From assembly GCF_902459775.1 (NCBI RefSeq), contig NZ_CABPSQ010000001.1:930001-994000 (forward strand): a DNA stretch of 64,000 nt, given 5' to 3'. Position 1 is the first letter of the stretch; every line of letters starts with the position of its first letter. Both the position numbers and the translations under genes were made by a program. The notes under the pieces are model-generated. The model saw only the letters and a program-made list of their open reading frames with translations. It did no database searches and was not told the DNA's origin. Origin of the DNA: Pandoraea captiosa. Its GTDB lineage: Bacteria; Pseudomonadota; Gammaproteobacteria; Burkholderiales; Burkholderiaceae. Of this stretch, positions 45,363 to 53,843 are shown piece by piece.

Positions 45363-47639
45363 ATGCGCTTGACGACGAAACCCGCTTCCGCCACCGCGAG
45401 ATGGCGCATAGCCACTTATCTCTGGCAGGCCGTACGCGCCCACGGCTGGCGTGTGGTCATCGCCCTGAGCCTGCTGGTCGCGGCCAAGCTTGCGTCGGTG
45501 TCGGTCCCGGTACTGCTCAAAGGCATCGTGGACGAACTGGGCGCGCCCACGGTTGCCATGCTCCCCGTGTTCCTTATCCTCGGCTATGCCGTCGTACGGT
45601 TTCTCTCGAACGCCTTCAATGAAGTCCGGGACGTGGCGTTCTCGGAGGTCACGCAGCGCACGGTCGCCGACCTCACCGTCAACACCTTTTCGCATCTGCA
45701 TCGGCTGAGCGCCCGATTTCATGCGCAGCGCGAGACCGGTGCGGTCATTCGCGACATCGAAAAAGGGACGACTGCCGTTGGTTTTCTGCTCGGTGTATCG
45801 CTGTTCGCGATCGTGCCGACGCTCGTCGAGATCGGGTTGATTCTGGTCATCATCGTGCGCAATTACGGCGCGGGCTTCCTCACCATCATCGCCGCGACAT
45901 TTCTGTCTTACGCGGCTTGGACCGCCTATGCGACCCGGCGCCGCATGCGCATGCAGATGCAGGTCAATGCCCTGGAGGCCGCGCAAAGCAGCCGGATCGT
46001 GGACAGTCTGCTCAACGCCGATACCGTCAAGTATTTCGCAAGGGAGTCGTTCGAGACCGAGCGGCTTCGCACTGTCGCGGACGACTGGGCCAAAGCGGGC
46101 GTTGCCAACCAGTCGGCGCTCTCCGCGCTGCACATCGGACAGAGCGCCTGCATCGGCGCGGGCATCGCGGCCGTCATGCTGCTCGCGGGGCAACATGTCA
46201 TGGCGCGCGCCATGACCATCGGCGATCTCGTGCTGATCAACGCCTACATCATTCAGGTCAGCTTGCCGCTCAACGCGCTGGGTTTCGTGTTCCGCGAGAC
46301 CAACGATGCCATTACCAACATCGAACGCCTTTTCGCGCTGCTGTTCGCGAAGGGGCGCGACGACGAGGACAACGACGCAGCGGGTGCGCATCCATTGAAG
46401 ATCGAAGGGGGCGCCATCGAGTTTGCGGGCGTCGATTTCAGCTACGAGCCGGGCCGCCAGTTGTTGCACGACGTGTCGTTTCGCGTAGGCAGCGGTCAGA
46501 CGGTCGCGATCGTCGGCGGCAGCGGCTCGGGGAAATCGACGCTCGCGCGTCTGCTGTTTCGCCTCTATCAACCGGATGCGGGAACCGTGAGCATCGATGG
46601 CCAGAATCTGCGTGACGTCACACAGCAGAGCCTGCGCGACGCCATCGGCATCGTGCCGCAAGACACCATCCTGTTTAACGAGACGCTTGCCTACAACATT
46701 GCCTACGGACGCCCCGGCGCGACCCGCGCCGATGTCGTCAAGGCCGCTCGCAGCGCGCAGCTCGCCCCGTTCATCGAATCGCTGCCGGATGCGTACGAAA
46801 CACGCGTCGGGGAGCGGGGCATGCGGCTCTCCGGCGGCGAGCGACAACGTATCGCCATTGCCCGCGCGCTGCTCAAGAGCCCGCCGATCATCGTGTTCGA
46901 CGAGGCGACGTCTGCCCTCGACACGCGAACCGAGCGCGCCATCCAGGACGAGATGATGCAACTCGCGGCGCAGCGAACGAGCCTGCTGATCGCCCACCGC
47001 TTGTCCACGGTCGTGGGGGCCGACTGGATACTGGTGATGGAGCGGGGCCGGGTCGTCGAACAAGGTCGTCACGACGATCTGCTCGCGCGAGGCACTGTCT
47101 ACGCCCAGATGTGGCAGCTTCAGGAGCAACAACGTGCGCTTGAACAAATCGAGCGCCGTGTCGTCATGCGACCGGTGTCGCTGGTGCCGCTCGTCGATGG
47201 CGTGCTCGACGCCTTGCGTGAGTCCATTGCCGCGCACGGCACGCAAGTCCACCGGGAAATGACGACCGAGGACCTTGTCGTGAACGTCGATGCGCCGAGC
47301 CTGCACCACGTGCTGTGGGAACTCTGTCGGCTCGGCGTGGAAACGATGGGGCAGGGCGGCCAGCTCGATGTTCGCGTGCGGCGCGACGCCGACGACGCAC
47401 TGATCGAGTTCGCCAGTCCGCTGTTCGATGCGCCGGAGCTCTCCTTGCTCGACTTTGCGTCGATACAGGCAAGTCTCGAGCATCACGGCGCCTATCTCAC
47501 CCGCTCGCACGACGACGTGGGTGTCGCCCTGCGCATCACGCTGCCGCTTCGTCCCGACGCCCTCATCGACGCGCCTGCGCCTGCACGCCCACCTCCACCT
47601 TCTGTTGCCCAACATCCCACTGAACCTCACCGACGCTGA
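45363..47639 (+). CDS. Atm1-type ABC exporter with a degenerate histidine-kinase-like ATPase domain at the C-terminus
   Basis: 758 residues. The exporter domain (about 20-330) and ATPase match the Atm1/HMT1 heavy-metal or thiol exporter group (DIEKGTTAVGFLLGVSLFAIVPTLVEI). The ATPase has Walker A GGSGSGKST (385-393), LSGGERQR and IVFDEATSALD. Unlike the roughly 600-residue norm, residues about 600-758 form an extra domain resembling a HATPase fold: APSLHHVLWELCRLGVETMG, GGQLDVRVRRDADDALIEF, then HHGAYLTRS and VGVALRITLPL. It lacks the Asn and DxGxG motifs, so ATP binding by it is doubtful. GGGAGG lies just before ATG 45363; a much longer upstream frame is unlikely. The next gene starts one base after its stop. 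Confidence 0.82.
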   Translation: MRLTTKPASATARWRIATYLWQAVRAHGWRVVIALSLLVAAKLASVSVPVLLKGIVDELGAPTVAMLPVFLILGYAVVRFLSNAFNEVRDVAFSEVTQRTVADLTVNTFSHLHRLSARFHAQRETGAVIRDIEKGTTAVGFLLGVSLFAIVPTLVEIGLILVIIVRNYGAGFLTIIAATFLSYAAWTAYATRRRMRMQMQVNALEAAQSSRIVDSLLNADTVKYFARESFETERLRTVADDWAKAGVANQSALSALHIGQSACIGAGIAAVMLLAGQHVMARAMTIGDLVLINAYIIQVSLPLNALGFVFRETNDAITNIERLFALLFAKGRDDEDNDAAGAHPLKIEGGAIEFAGVDFSYEPGRQLLHDVSFRVGSGQTVAIVGGSGSGKSTLARLLFRLYQPDAGTVSIDGQNLRDVTQQSLRDAIGIVPQDTILFNETLAYNIAYGRPGATRADVVKAARSAQLAPFIESLPDAYETRVGERGMRLSGGERQRIAIARALLKSPPIIVFDEATSALDTRTERAIQDEMMQLAAQRTSLLIAHRLSTVVGADWILVMERGRVVEQGRHDDLLARGTVYAQMWQLQEQQRALEQIERRVVMRPVSLVPLVDGVLDALRESIAAHGTQVHREMTTEDLVVNVDAPSLHHVLWELCRLGVETMGQGGQLDVRVRRDADDALIEFASPLFDAPELSLLDFASIQASLEHHGAYLTRSHDDVGVALRITLPLRPDALIDAPAPARPPPPSVAQHPTEPHRR

Positions 47640-47640
47640 T

Positions 47641-48138
47641 ATGACACGCTACCAAGGAAGTCACTTCGCCAATCGCGCAGCGGCCATCGCTGCCCTGGAA
47701 CTGCTGATGCCGACGCTGCTCAATGCCATGCAAAACGACATCGTCGGGCAAAGCGGTTGTCTGCACATCGTCGTCATGGACCCCGCCATGGGGCCCGACG
47801 TGGCGACGTTCGAGGAGTCCATCCTCTATGAGTTGTCATTGCCGGACCCGAAGCAGTGGGATGCCGATTACGGTGCGTATGCGCGCGCGAAGGCTCGCGT
47901 CTCATGGCTGACAGGCAAGGACAGCCGGGTGGTGCAGCTTTGCGAGCCCTATCGCCTGCGCTGCGGTGACACCAATCTCTGGGGCAGTGTCGCGCAGCAC
48001 GGCATCGTCGTGGGGGTCTCCGGCGCGCTGCCGCATTTCGACGAAGCGCTCGCCGGATGCGTCGCCCATTGTCTGCGCGCGATGGCGCAGCACCGCGCCA
48101 ACGGAACCGTGGAGACCTTGGCGCTGAACGGAGACTGA
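47641..48138 (+). CDS. GlcG/HbpS-like (DUF336) small protein
   Basis: 165 residues. The C-terminal stretch LWGSVAQHGIVVGVSGALPHFDEALAGCVAHCLRAM has the GxxxxVGVSGA...DEA pattern of the GlcG/HbpS family, preceded by an AYARAKARVSWLTGKDSR segment that fits its lysine-rich helix. Family members include the heme-binding sensor HbpS and the glycolate-locus protein GlcG. No signal peptide is visible. It starts one base after the exporter stop, so the two are surely co-translated and probably work together. The family match is by pattern and the ligand is unknown. Confidence 0.6.
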   Translation: MTRYQGSHFANRAAAIAALELLMPTLLNAMQNDIVGQSGCLHIVVMDPAMGPDVATFEESILYELSLPDPKQWDADYGAYARAKARVSWLTGKDSRVVQLCEPYRLRCGDTNLWGSVAQHGIVVGVSGALPHFDEALAGCVAHCLRAMAQHRANGTVETLALNGD

Positions 48139-48415
48139 GGGGCGCGTGCGCCGCACGCTGTCGCGTCGACGCCAAATTACATGCGGCTGGCAGAAAGGCA
48201 GAGGACCGCCGCCAGATCCGCCAACGTTGCCCATTGCCGAGCCCGTCCCCGCTCACGACTCATTCGTCGTAAGGCGTTATGAAACAACGAGTTGCACATG
48301 TAGCTCCCTAGTGCAGCGGCTCCCCTGTGCGATGTGGCACGTAATTCGCTCTATGACAGACATACGCTTGTCGAATCAAGCGTCGCTCACTATCTCATGT
48401 CTCTCAGGAGCCAGC

Positions 48416-49189
48416 ATGTCAGCAAAGGAAAACCGCGACACGAGTCATGTCGCAACGCCCCTCGACGCGTCGTTACGTGGAAAGCATGTTCTCGTGACGG
48501 GCGGCGCGAGAGGGTTGGGCGCGGCCATCTGTGAAAACCTCGCGAGCGCTGGCGCTCGCGTGACGCTTGCGGACGTCGATCGCGCCAGCGCATCGAACAC
48601 GTGCGAATCGCTCGCCGCGCGAGGGCTCGACGTTGCGTTTCAGTGCTTCGACGTGCGCCACGAAGCATCCGTGACCGAGGCCGTTCACGACGCCCGCACG
48701 CGCATGGGCGGCCTCGACGTCATCGTCAATAACGCGGGCATCGACATTACCGCGCCGGTCGATGAAGTCGGCGCGAGCGCGTGGCACGACGTCCTCATGA
48801 CCAATCTGTTCGGCCCGTATCTGATGTGCCACGCGGCCGTCCCGATGATGCGGGCAAGCGGGGGCGGACATATCGTCAATATCGCCTCGACGGCAGCCAA
48901 ACGTGCATGGCCCAACGCTTCGGCCTATCACGCGACGAAGTGGGGCCTGCTGGGCCTCTCGCACGCGCTGCACGCCGAATTGCGTGAGGCCGGCATCAAG
49001 GTGACGGCCATCGTCGCCGGCGGCATGCGCACCCCGTTCCTGCTCGATCGCTTTCCGGACATCGACGAGTCGACCCTGCAACCACCCGAGAACGTGGCGA
49101 ATACCGTGCGCTTCGTGCTCACGCAACCCGAAGGCACGGTCATCCCCGAGGTGATGGTGCTGCCCATGCGCGAAACCTCATGGCCGTGA
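48416..49189 (+). CDS. Short-chain dehydrogenase/reductase
   Basis: A 257-residue classical SDR: cofactor motif LVTGGARGLG, NNAG, and the catalytic Ser and SAYHATKWG Tyr-Lys. The GGMRTPFLLDRFPDIDESTLQPPENVA tail is of the FabG-like group seen with sugar-modifying clusters. ATG 48416 has AGGAG five bases upstream; longer frames run through a non-coding-looking 277-bp gap. It is the first gene of a tightly packed glycan operon and overlaps the next gene by 10 bases. A ketone or alcohol on a sugar is the likely substrate, but this is inferred. Confidence 0.88.
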   Translation: MSAKENRDTSHVATPLDASLRGKHVLVTGGARGLGAAICENLASAGARVTLADVDRASASNTCESLAARGLDVAFQCFDVRHEASVTEAVHDARTRMGGLDVIVNNAGIDITAPVDEVGASAWHDVLMTNLFGPYLMCHAAVPMMRASGGGHIVNIASTAAKRAWPNASAYHATKWGLLGLSHALHAELREAGIKVTAIVAGGMRTPFLLDRFPDIDESTLQPPENVANTVRFVLTQPEGTVIPEVMVLPMRETSWP

Positions 49190-49806
49190 TCGGCGGGGCG
49201 CCCGCCATGACCGGCGCCATTCTGATCGACAAGGACGGCACGCTCATCGACGACGAGCCGTTCAACGTCGACGCCGACCGAATCCGTCTGGCGCCTGGCG
49301 CGGAGCAGGCGCTGCGCGATTTCGCGACGCTCCGGTGGCCCGTTGCCGTCGTCTCCAATCAACCGGGGGTCGCGTTCGGCTATTTCGCGGAAACGTCGCT
49401 CGGGGACGTGCGCGATTACCTGTCTCGCGCGATGACGTATTACGGCGTCGACTTCGCCGGCTTCTTCTACTGTCCGCACCATCCGGAAGGACGCGACGCC
49501 GCCTATCGGACGGCCTGCACCTGCCGAAAACCTGCCCCGGGACTGTTGCAGGCCGCGGCGCGACACATCGGCGTGCCGCTGTCGTCGTGCTGGATGATCG
49601 GGGACATTCTCGACGATGTCGAGGCGGGCAATGTCGCGGGATGCCGGACCATCCTCGTCGATTGCGGCAACGAAACGATGTGGCGCAGCGGCGCCCATCG
49701 AACGCCGGACCACACCGTGGGCAGTGTCGACGCCGCAGCCCGGCTGGTGTTGACCTATGTGCGCGACGCGGCGCCGTCACCTCTGCTACCTCTGGGGAAA
49801 TCATGA
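49180..49806 (+). CDS. HAD-IIIA phosphatase, GmhB-like (heptose-bisphosphate phosphatase type)
   Basis: A 208-residue HAD phosphatase with ILIDKDGTLIDDEP (nucleophile Asp motif DxDGT), SNQPGVAFGYF, and a zinc-finger loop CPHHPEGRDAAYRTACTCRKP typical of GmhB, then GDILDDVEAG. GmhB removes the 7-phosphate of D-glycero-D-manno-heptose bisphosphate in ADP-heptose synthesis. With two GT9 heptosyltransferase-type genes next to it, a heptose substrate is plausible. ATG 49180 overlaps the SDR gene; ATG 49207 is an alternative. Confidence 0.85.
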   Translation: MAVIGGAPAMTGAILIDKDGTLIDDEPFNVDADRIRLAPGAEQALRDFATLRWPVAVVSNQPGVAFGYFAETSLGDVRDYLSRAMTYYGVDFAGFFYCPHHPEGRDAAYRTACTCRKPAPGLLQAAARHIGVPLSSCWMIGDILDDVEAGNVAGCRTILVDCGNETMWRSGAHRTPDHTVGSVDAAARLVLTYVRDAAPSPLLPLGKS

Positions 49807-50993
49807 TGAGCTATTGGCGCGCGGCACGACGCATTCTGTGCGTGAGGCTCGACAACATGGGGGACGTCCTGATGACGACACCCGCAATGCGAGCCCTCAA
49901 ACAATCCGGCACCGACCGGCATCTGACGCTGCTGACGTCGTCGTCCGCCGCCAAGCTGGCGCCGTACCTGAACATGGTCGACGATGTCTGGGCCTATGAC
50001 GCGCCGTGGGTCAAACACGCGCTGACAACGACATCGGAGGCGGATTTCTCGATGATCGACAAGCTCAGGGCAGGGCACTTCGACGCGGCTGTGATTTTCA
50101 CCGTCTACTCGCAAAGCCCGTTGCCCGCCGCGATGATGTGTCGTCTTGCCGGGATTCCGCTGCGGCTCGCGCATTGCCGGGAAAATCCATACGCCTTGCT
50201 CACCGACCGTATCGTCGAGAGCGAGCCGCACGCGGGCACACGGCACGAGGTCGTTCGCCAGCTTGCGCTGGTGCAGTCGGTCGGCGCGCTCGCCTCCGAC
50301 GAGCGACTGGGCTTCGACGTGCAGCGTCAGGACAGACGCGCCGTATCGCAATTGCTTGCCACGGCGGGCAACCGCCACGCCCGCGGGCGGTGGCTGGTCA
50401 TTCACCCGGGAGCGACTGCGCCGTCGCGGCGATGGCCGGCGGAGCGTTTCGCGCAGGCCGGTGCGCAACTCGCGAACGACTTCGATGGCATTGCCGTGAC
50501 CGGTTCACACGAGGAACACGCGCTTGTCGCGGCGGTCTGCGCCCGGATCGGCAAGAAGGCCCTGCCGCTGGCCGGAGCGCTGTCGCTTGGCAAGCTCGCC
50601 GCGCTCATCGAGCGCGCAGACCTGCTCGTCGCCAATAACACCGGGCCGGTCCATATCGCGGCCGCTGTCGGCACGCCGGTCGTCGATCTTTACGCGCTGA
50701 CCAACCCCCAGCATCGCCCGTGGCAGGTGCCGCATCGTGTGCTCAACGTCGATGTGCCGTGCCGGAACTGCTATCGGAGCGAGTGCGCGGTCCCCGGGCA
50801 TCCCTGTCTGACCGGGGTGTCGCCCGATGCCGTTCTCGCGGCGGCTCGCCATCTGCTGTCGTCCGGCACGCCGCGCGAGACCTCGCCAGTGGCGCTGCTT
50901 CGAACGCAGGCGCCGGAGCCGGGACCGCGTCGCCCCGGCCCGGTTGGGGACGTCGCGCGCAACGTGCACCCGATTCACTCAAGGAGCCGATGA
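49803..50993 (+). CDS. Glycosyltransferase family 9 (heptosyltransferase-type), first copy
   Basis: A 396-residue GT-B enzyme of the ADP-heptose transferase family. The N-terminal RILCVRLDNMGDVLMTTPAMRAL, the HPGATAPSRRWPAERFAQA donor region and LLVANNTGPVHIAAAVGTPVV are all family-typical. A C-terminal Cys-rich loop CRNCYRSECAVPGHPC may bind metal. The start ATGA overlaps the phosphatase stop. It should add a heptose or related sugar from an ADP donor; the acceptor is not evident. The last 40 residues are Pro/Arg-rich and atypical. Confidence 0.88.
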   Translation: MMSYWRAARRILCVRLDNMGDVLMTTPAMRALKQSGTDRHLTLLTSSSAAKLAPYLNMVDDVWAYDAPWVKHALTTTSEADFSMIDKLRAGHFDAAVIFTVYSQSPLPAAMMCRLAGIPLRLAHCRENPYALLTDRIVESEPHAGTRHEVVRQLALVQSVGALASDERLGFDVQRQDRRAVSQLLATAGNRHARGRWLVIHPGATAPSRRWPAERFAQAGAQLANDFDGIAVTGSHEEHALVAAVCARIGKKALPLAGALSLGKLAALIERADLLVANNTGPVHIAAAVGTPVVDLYALTNPQHRPWQVPHRVLNVDVPCRNCYRSECAVPGHPCLTGVSPDAVLAAARHLLSSGTPRETSPVALLRTQAPEPGPRRPGPVGDVARNVHPIHSRSR

Positions 50994-50994
50994 T

Positions 50995-52842
50995 ATGTCG
51001 TCGCTTGCACCACCGTCAGCCACCCGTTACACGCTGGGTATCAACGCCGCCTTTCATGACAGTGCCGCTTGCCTGATTCGCGACGGCGAAGTCGTTGCCG
51101 CGGCCGAAGAGGAGCGTTTCACTCACATCAAGCACGGAAAGCGGCCTGTGCCGTTTTCGGCGTGGGAATTGCCGTACCACGCGATCGACTATTGCCTGCA
51201 AACGGCCGATATCGAAATGCGCGACGTCCACAACGTGGCCTACGCCTACGATCCCTGGCTGCAAGTGGCGCGCGGCGACATTCCCGGCATCGACCTGCGC
51301 GAGGCGGTCCATGGCGATGGCGCTGGCTATGTTGCCGCCCCCGGGCACAACGCGTTCATGCAACTGCCTCTGATGCCGTCGGCCCATGCCCGCCCCGTTG
51401 GCGACGGGTCGCCGTGGGATCCGCTGTTTCTGTCCTACGTCGCCAATGCGCCGCGACAACTGGCCGACGGTGCGCCACATCACCTGCAAAAGCGCTTTCG
51501 CGGGCTGCGTCATGATGGCCCGCACGCCTGGCACAACGTCGAGCACCATCTCTCCCACGAGGCTAGCGCGTTCCTCGCCGCGCCGTTCGAGCGGTGCGCT
51601 GTGCTGACGATGGATGGCCGGGGCGAAATCGCCACGACCAGCTATGGACTGTTCGACGGCAATCGCTATCAGCGCATCAAGCAGATCGACCTGCCGAACT
51701 CGCTCGGTCTGCTCTATGAGCGCATTACGCGCCATCTGGGATTCCTTCACTCATCGGACGAATACAAGGTGATGGCGCTCGCGTCGTTCGGAAATCCGTC
51801 GTTCATGCCGGAGATGCAAGCGCTCGCGCGGTATATCGATAACGGCGAATACGTTGTCACGGACCGCGATCTGACCGAACTGCTGGGGCCTGCAAGGCAA
51901 CGTGGGTGGCCGCTGGAGCATCGCCATTTCGACATTGCGCGTTCGCTGCAGGACACGCTGGAATCCATCGTGCTCGACATGACGGCGTGGCTCTCGCAAG
52001 AGACGGGAGAGCGTTGTCTCGCAATGGCTGGCGGCGTAGCGCTCAATTGCGTGATGAATGCGCGCGTGCGCGACGACGGTCCTTTCGATCAGGTGTGGGT
52101 CCAGCCGGCGGCCGGCGACGCGGGGACGGCGCTGGGCGCGGCGCTCTGGGTCGACTTTGAGCAACGGGGCACACGCGGGCCCTGGCGCATGGAACACGCG
52201 TATCTCGGCCCGTCATATGACGAGGCGGCCATTCAGGCGTTTCTCGACGAGGCCAAACTGCGCTATCGCCGGATGGACGACGTGCCTCGCGAGACGGCTG
52301 CGATACTCGCGCAAAACCGGGTGATCGGTTGGTTTCAAGGGCGCATGGAGTTTGGTCCGCGGGCGCTGGGGGCGCGCTCGATTCTCGCCTCACCGGTCGA
52401 TCCCGGCATGCAGCAGCGCCTGAATCAGATTAAGGATCGTGAGGATTTCCGGCCCGTGGCACCCGTCGTGCTCGAAGAAAAGGCGCACGAATGGTTCCGG
52501 GCACGACGCCCCGGCAAGCCGGGAGATGAGGCCACGCTGTACGCACCTTTCATGTTGTTCGTCTACGGGATCGTGCCTGAGCAGGAGGCGCGCATCCCCG
52601 CCGTTTGTCACGTCGATGGCACCGCGCGAGTGCAAACGGTCAACGCGTTGCAAAACCCGACGTATCACGCACTGCTCACCGAATTCGAAGCGTTGACCGG
52701 GGTGCCCGTGCTCGTCAATACCTCGTTCAACACACGCGGCGAGCCCATCGTATGCACGCCGCGCGACGCGGTGGAGTGCTTTTGGGCTTCGCCGCTCGAT
52801 GCCCTCGTCATCGGGCCATATCTGCTGGAGAAGCCGCAATGA
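50995..52842 (+). CDS. Carbamoyltransferase, NodU/CmcH/TobZ family
   Basis: A 615-residue enzyme with an N-terminal Kae1-like domain (TLGINAAFHDSAACLI, VEHHLSHEASAFLAAPF, LTMDGRGEIATTSYGL, LAMAGGVALNCVMNARV) and a C-terminal YrdC-like carbamoyl-transfer domain (RMEFGPRALGARSILASP, VLVNTSFNTRGEPIVCTP). It uses carbamoyl phosphate and ATP to carbamoylate a hydroxyl on a sugar or natural product. ATG 50995 follows AAGGAG and lies one base after the GT9 stop. It is the most diagnostic gene of the operon, since it implies a carbamoylated final product. Confidence 0.92.
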   Translation: MSSLAPPSATRYTLGINAAFHDSAACLIRDGEVVAAAEEERFTHIKHGKRPVPFSAWELPYHAIDYCLQTADIEMRDVHNVAYAYDPWLQVARGDIPGIDLREAVHGDGAGYVAAPGHNAFMQLPLMPSAHARPVGDGSPWDPLFLSYVANAPRQLADGAPHHLQKRFRGLRHDGPHAWHNVEHHLSHEASAFLAAPFERCAVLTMDGRGEIATTSYGLFDGNRYQRIKQIDLPNSLGLLYERITRHLGFLHSSDEYKVMALASFGNPSFMPEMQALARYIDNGEYVVTDRDLTELLGPARQRGWPLEHRHFDIARSLQDTLESIVLDMTAWLSQETGERCLAMAGGVALNCVMNARVRDDGPFDQVWVQPAAGDAGTALGAALWVDFEQRGTRGPWRMEHAYLGPSYDEAAIQAFLDEAKLRYRRMDDVPRETAAILAQNRVIGWFQGRMEFGPRALGARSILASPVDPGMQQRLNQIKDREDFRPVAPVVLEEKAHEWFRARRPGKPGDEATLYAPFMLFVYGIVPEQEARIPAVCHVDGTARVQTVNALQNPTYHALLTEFEALTGVPVLVNTSFNTRGEPIVCTPRDAVECFWASPLDALVIGPYLLEKPQ

Positions 52843-53843
52843 CCGACGATCGTGATGCGACACGTGCTGCGCCGGTCGTCTCCGTGGTCGTGCCGACGTG
52901 GCGACGCCCCGACCTGTTGCACCGTTGCCTGACGGCGCTGTGCGCGCAGCAATTCGACGCCCAGGCGTTCGAGATCATCGTTGCGGACGACGGGCCTGAC
53001 GACGCGACGCGCGAGGTCGTCGAGCGAATCCGGTCGCGAACGGCAGGCGCGCCCGACGTGATCTACCTGCCGGTCACTCGGACTCAGGGCCCGGCTGCTG
53101 CCCGCAATGCCGGTTGGCGATGCGCGAGGGCCTCGGTCGTCGCTTTCACCGACGACGACACGATTCCCGATCCGCTATGGCTACGTGGGGGATGTGCGGC
53201 GCTGCTGCGCGAGCCCGAAGCGGTCGCCGTCGCGGGCGAGATCGACATGCCGATCCCGGATCCGCCGACCGATTACGAGCGCGACGCCAGCGGACTGGCC
53301 CATGCCGAATTCGCGACGGCCAACTGCTTCGTGCGGCGAAGTGCGCTTGAGGCCGTGGGCGGTTTCGACGAGCGCTTCACGCGCGCATGGCGGGAAGACG
53401 CCGATCTCATGTTCGCGTTGCGCGCATTGGGCGCGATTTCCTTTGCGCGCGGTGCGAAGGTCGTGCATCCGGTGCGGCCCGCGCATTGGGGCGTGAGCAT
53501 CGGGCAGCAGTCGAAAGTGTTTTTCGACGCCTTGCTCTACAAGAAGTATCCCGCGCTCTACCGCCGTCACATTCGGCCATCGCCGCCCTGGCTGTACTAC
53601 ACGGCCGGCATTGCGTTGCTGGGCGCCGTTTTGCTGTTCGCCTTTGGCCAGTATCCGACGGCCACCGTGGCGCTCGCCGTTTGGGCGGCGGCCACCGCCA
53701 TGTTTTGCGTCAGACGCTTGCGGCATACCGCGCGCACGCCCGCGCACGTGGCCGAAATGGTCTGGACGTCGATCGTCATCCCACCGGTTTCCTTGTACTG
53801 GCGTATGCGGGGCGGCCTTCATTTCAAGGTGCTATTCCTATGA
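52839..53843 (+). CDS. Glycosyltransferase family 2 with C-terminal membrane helices
   Basis: 334 residues. The GT-A domain begins VVSVVVPTWRRPDLLHRCLTAL, with the metal-binding FTDDDT and the acceptor-side WREDADLMFALRA. Two hydrophobic segments near residues 250-290 suggest membrane attachment. Start and the previous stop overlap as ATGA, showing coupled translation. Donor and acceptor are unknown; membrane anchoring suggests a lipid-linked or envelope acceptor. Confidence 0.88.
   Translation: MTDDRDATRAAPVVSVVVPTWRRPDLLHRCLTALCAQQFDAQAFEIIVADDGPDDATREVVERIRSRTAGAPDVIYLPVTRTQGPAAARNAGWRCARASVVAFTDDDTIPDPLWLRGGCAALLREPEAVAVAGEIDMPIPDPPTDYERDASGLAHAEFATANCFVRRSALEAVGGFDERFTRAWREDADLMFALRALGAISFARGAKVVHPVRPAHWGVSIGQQSKVFFDALLYKKYPALYRRHIRPSPPWLYYTAGIALLGAVLLFAFGQYPTATVALAVWAAATAMFCVRRLRHTARTPAHVAEMVWTSIVIPPVSLYWRMRGGLHFKVLFL

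Noticed and set aside
45129-47630. An 833-residue open frame on the minus strand opposite the Atm1-like exporter
   Set aside because: It is the antisense reading of a well-supported ABC transporter with Walker motifs. Long antisense frames are expected in GC-rich DNA, and the product has no recognisable domain.
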